Shown here piece by piece: positions 5,544 to 6,045 of a DNA stretch of 6,045 nt; position 1 is the stretch's first letter, and each line of letters begins with the position of its first letter. The DNA lies in the NCBI GenBank assembly GCA_017935825.1, contig JAGBGW010000104.1:1-6045 (forward strand). Reading direction: 5' to 3'. The position numbers and the translations under genes were made by a program. Source of the DNA: Clostridia bacterium (GTDB lineage Bacteria; Bacillota; Clostridia; Christensenellales; Maliibacteriaceae). A model generated the notes under the pieces. The model saw only the letters and a list, made by a program, of their open reading frames with translations. It did not search any database and was not told the origin of the DNA.

Positions 5544-5870
5544 ATGACGCTGACACAGCAACTGATCACCATCGGCGCCGCGGTTCTTGCAACCGTATTG
5601 ACCCGCTTTTTACCCTTCCTTGTTTTCCCCGCAGGCAAGCCCACGCCAAAGTACATTCAATATCTTGGGAAAGTCCTGCCAGCCGCCGTATTCGGCATGC
5701 TGATCGTGTACTGTTTTAAGAACGTGACGATCTTCCAGGGCTCCCACGGCCTGCCCGAACTCATCGCTGCGGCAAGCGTGATCGCACTGCATCTATGGAA
5801 GCGCAAGATGCTGCTTTCCATCGCAGGCGGCACCGTGCTTTACATGGTGCTGGTACAGTTAGTCTTCTGA
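5544..5870 (+). CDS. azlD: AzlD family branched-chain amino acid exporter, small subunit
   Basis: A 108-aa hydrophobic partner of AzlC. Residues 7-29 form a first helix ending in TRFLPFLVFP, a typical AzlD motif. YLGKVLPAAVFGMLIVYC (40-57), a helix around 70-84 and the C-terminal KMLLSIAGGTVLYMVLVQ (88-105) give about four segments, normal for the family. AAGGAGG at 5529-5535, 8 nt before the ATG at 5544-5546, lies within the azlC 3' end, and only three bases separate the azlC TGA from this start, so translation is likely coupled. The gene is followed directly by a strong terminator. No truncation or missing motif is visible. Confidence 0.9.
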   Translation: MTLTQQLITIGAAVLATVLTRFLPFLVFPAGKPTPKYIQYLGKVLPAAVFGMLIVYCFKNVTIFQGSHGLPELIAAASVIALHLWKRKMLLSIAGGTVLYMVLVQLVF

Positions 5871-5874
5871 AATG

Positions 5875-5906
5875 AAAAAGGTGTATCGATCGATACACCC
5901 TTTTTT
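5875..5906 (+). terminator. Strong rho-independent terminator after azlD
   Basis: A perfect 20-bp palindrome (5880-5899, half site GGTGTATCGA) is followed by C and six T (5901-5906), 9 nt after the azlD stop. Five A precede it (5875-5879), so it can also stop transcription arriving on the opposite strand. The perfect palindrome implies that the tip of the hairpin is unpaired in practice. Confidence 0.9.
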
Positions 5907-5916
5907 GTTTTCCGAA

Positions 5917-5939
5917 AACCACTGGTTAGACCAGTGGTT
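5917..5939. repeat. Perfect 10-bp hairpin, candidate Y1-transposase recognition hairpin
   Basis: AACCACTGGT (5917-5926) and ACCAGTGGTT (5930-5939) pair perfectly around a TAG loop. On the plus strand it is followed by C and six A rather than T, so it is not a terminator for azlCD. On the minus strand only TTTT follows. Confidence 0.6.
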
Positions 5940-5975
5940 CAAAAAAGCCTACTGGCGATGGATATGAAAGAAAAA

Positions 5976-6032
5976 CTCCCTTTGCTAGAATAGAAGTGCG
6001 GTCTGCCAACTGCACAAAGAAAGCAAAGGGAG
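5976..6032 (+). promoter_or_regulatory. Long stem-loop sequestering a ribosome binding site
   Basis: CTCCCTTTGCT (5976-5986) and AGCAAAGGGAG (6022-6032) are perfect reverse complements with a 35-nt loop. In the loop GTGC and GCAC can form an inner helix. The right arm contains most of AAAGGGAGG (6025-6033), the ribosome site for the ATG at 6042, so an RNA containing both arms would hide it. Confidence 0.7.
5983..5991 (+). promoter_or_regulatory. Possible extended -10 promoter of the right-edge gene
   Basis: TTGCTAGAAT contains TGC-TAGAAT (5983-5991), an extended -10. The -35 region (5963-5968) is poor. Initiation near 5998 would make an RNA lacking the left arm of the 5976-6032 stem. Confidence 0.35.
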
Positions 6033-6041
6033 GACATTCAA

Positions 6042-6045
6042 ATGG
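6042..6045 (+). CDS. Start codon of a gene cut by the window, possibly IS200-type transposase tnpA
   Basis: ATG at 6042-6044 is preceded by AAAGGGAGG with 8 nt spacing from its last G (6033). Only one codon plus one base is visible, so the product cannot be read. Transposase identity is inferred from the hairpin and leader structure upstream. Confidence 0.4.

Larger units (their letters stand above)
5911..6045 (+). mobile_element. Probable left end of an IS200/IS605-type insertion sequence, partial
   Basis: After the azlD terminator there is a perfect short hairpin (5917-5939), about 35 unstructured bases, then a long stem containing a ribosome site and an ATG at 6042. Subterminal hairpins recognised by Y1 transposases instead of terminal inverted repeats, and a 5' leader structure burying the tnpA ribosome site, are both known of IS200/IS605 elements. 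No transposase residues beyond the first codon are visible, so the call rests on structure alone. The exact left boundary is unknown. Confidence 0.45.

Noticed and set aside
4827..5561. Minus-strand frame of 244 codons opposite azlC
   Set aside because: The translation is charged and His/Arg/Asp rich, as expected for the antisense of a membrane protein. The plus frame carries the AzlC motifs.
5880..5899. 20-bp perfect palindrome as an operator or recombination site
   Set aside because: The flanking A and T runs and its place just after azlD make a terminator the simpler reading.
5958..5993. Possible 11-codon leader peptide (MDMKEKLPLLE) covering the left arm of the right-edge stem
   Set aside because: Ribosome movement there could open the stem, but there is no ribosome site upstream and such short frames are common by chance.
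1..6045. CRISPR array, tRNA, rRNA or toxin-antitoxin pair
   Set aside because: I saw no spaced direct repeats, no cloverleaf and no small paired genes on either strand.

Overview
The window looks like chromosomal DNA from a low-to-moderate GC member of the Firmicutes, most likely a gut-type clostridium. The signs are strong AGGAGG ribosome sites, TTGACA/TATAAT-like promoters, a Gram-positive lipoprotein solute-binding protein, and an AzlCD pair. The genus assignment is inference only. Almost everything is ordinary housekeeping or accessory metabolism. I see no clear new multi-gene system, but several regulatory details are worth a look.

Layout. (1) At the left edge, on the minus strand, lies the N-terminal 371 codons of a GH43 beta-xylosidase/arabinofuranosidase, cut off by the window. 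It has its own sigma-A-type promoter. (2) Upstream of it is a small minus-strand membrane protein of 86 aa with a glycine-zipper motif, followed by a terminator that overlaps the GH43 promoter. (3) About 260 bases without a convincing gene follow (1551-1811). They hold the probable 3' end of the next operon, an inverted repeat and an open frame with no start. (4) Positions 1812-4670 on the minus strand form a compact four-gene metal operon: a Fur-family regulator (probably Zur), a zinc-binding lipoprotein ZnuA, an ATPase ZnuC (TTG start) and a permease ZnuB. Each stop overlaps the next start. (5) The divergent intergenic region 4671-4832 carries two Fur-type 7-1-7 boxes, one of them the core of a perfect 25-bp palindrome, a TTGACA promoter for the metal operon and a TTGCGC/TAGAAT promoter for the plus-strand genes. 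(6) azlC-azlD on the plus strand encode a branched-chain amino acid exporter and end at a strong terminator. (7) The right edge (about 5911-6045) looks like the left end of an IS200/IS605-type element: a perfect hairpin, then a long stem that buries the ribosome site of a gene whose ATG is at 6042, with the window stopping one base later.

Working together: the regulator would sense metal (probably zinc) and repress its own operon through the boxes next to its promoter. ZnuA captures the metal outside the cell, ZnuB carries it through the membrane and ZnuC powers transport. AzlCD is functionally separate, although the largest box lies between the two divergent promoters and could in principle affect both. 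The GH43 enzyme has no signal peptide and probably cleaves imported xylo-oligosaccharides in the cytoplasm.
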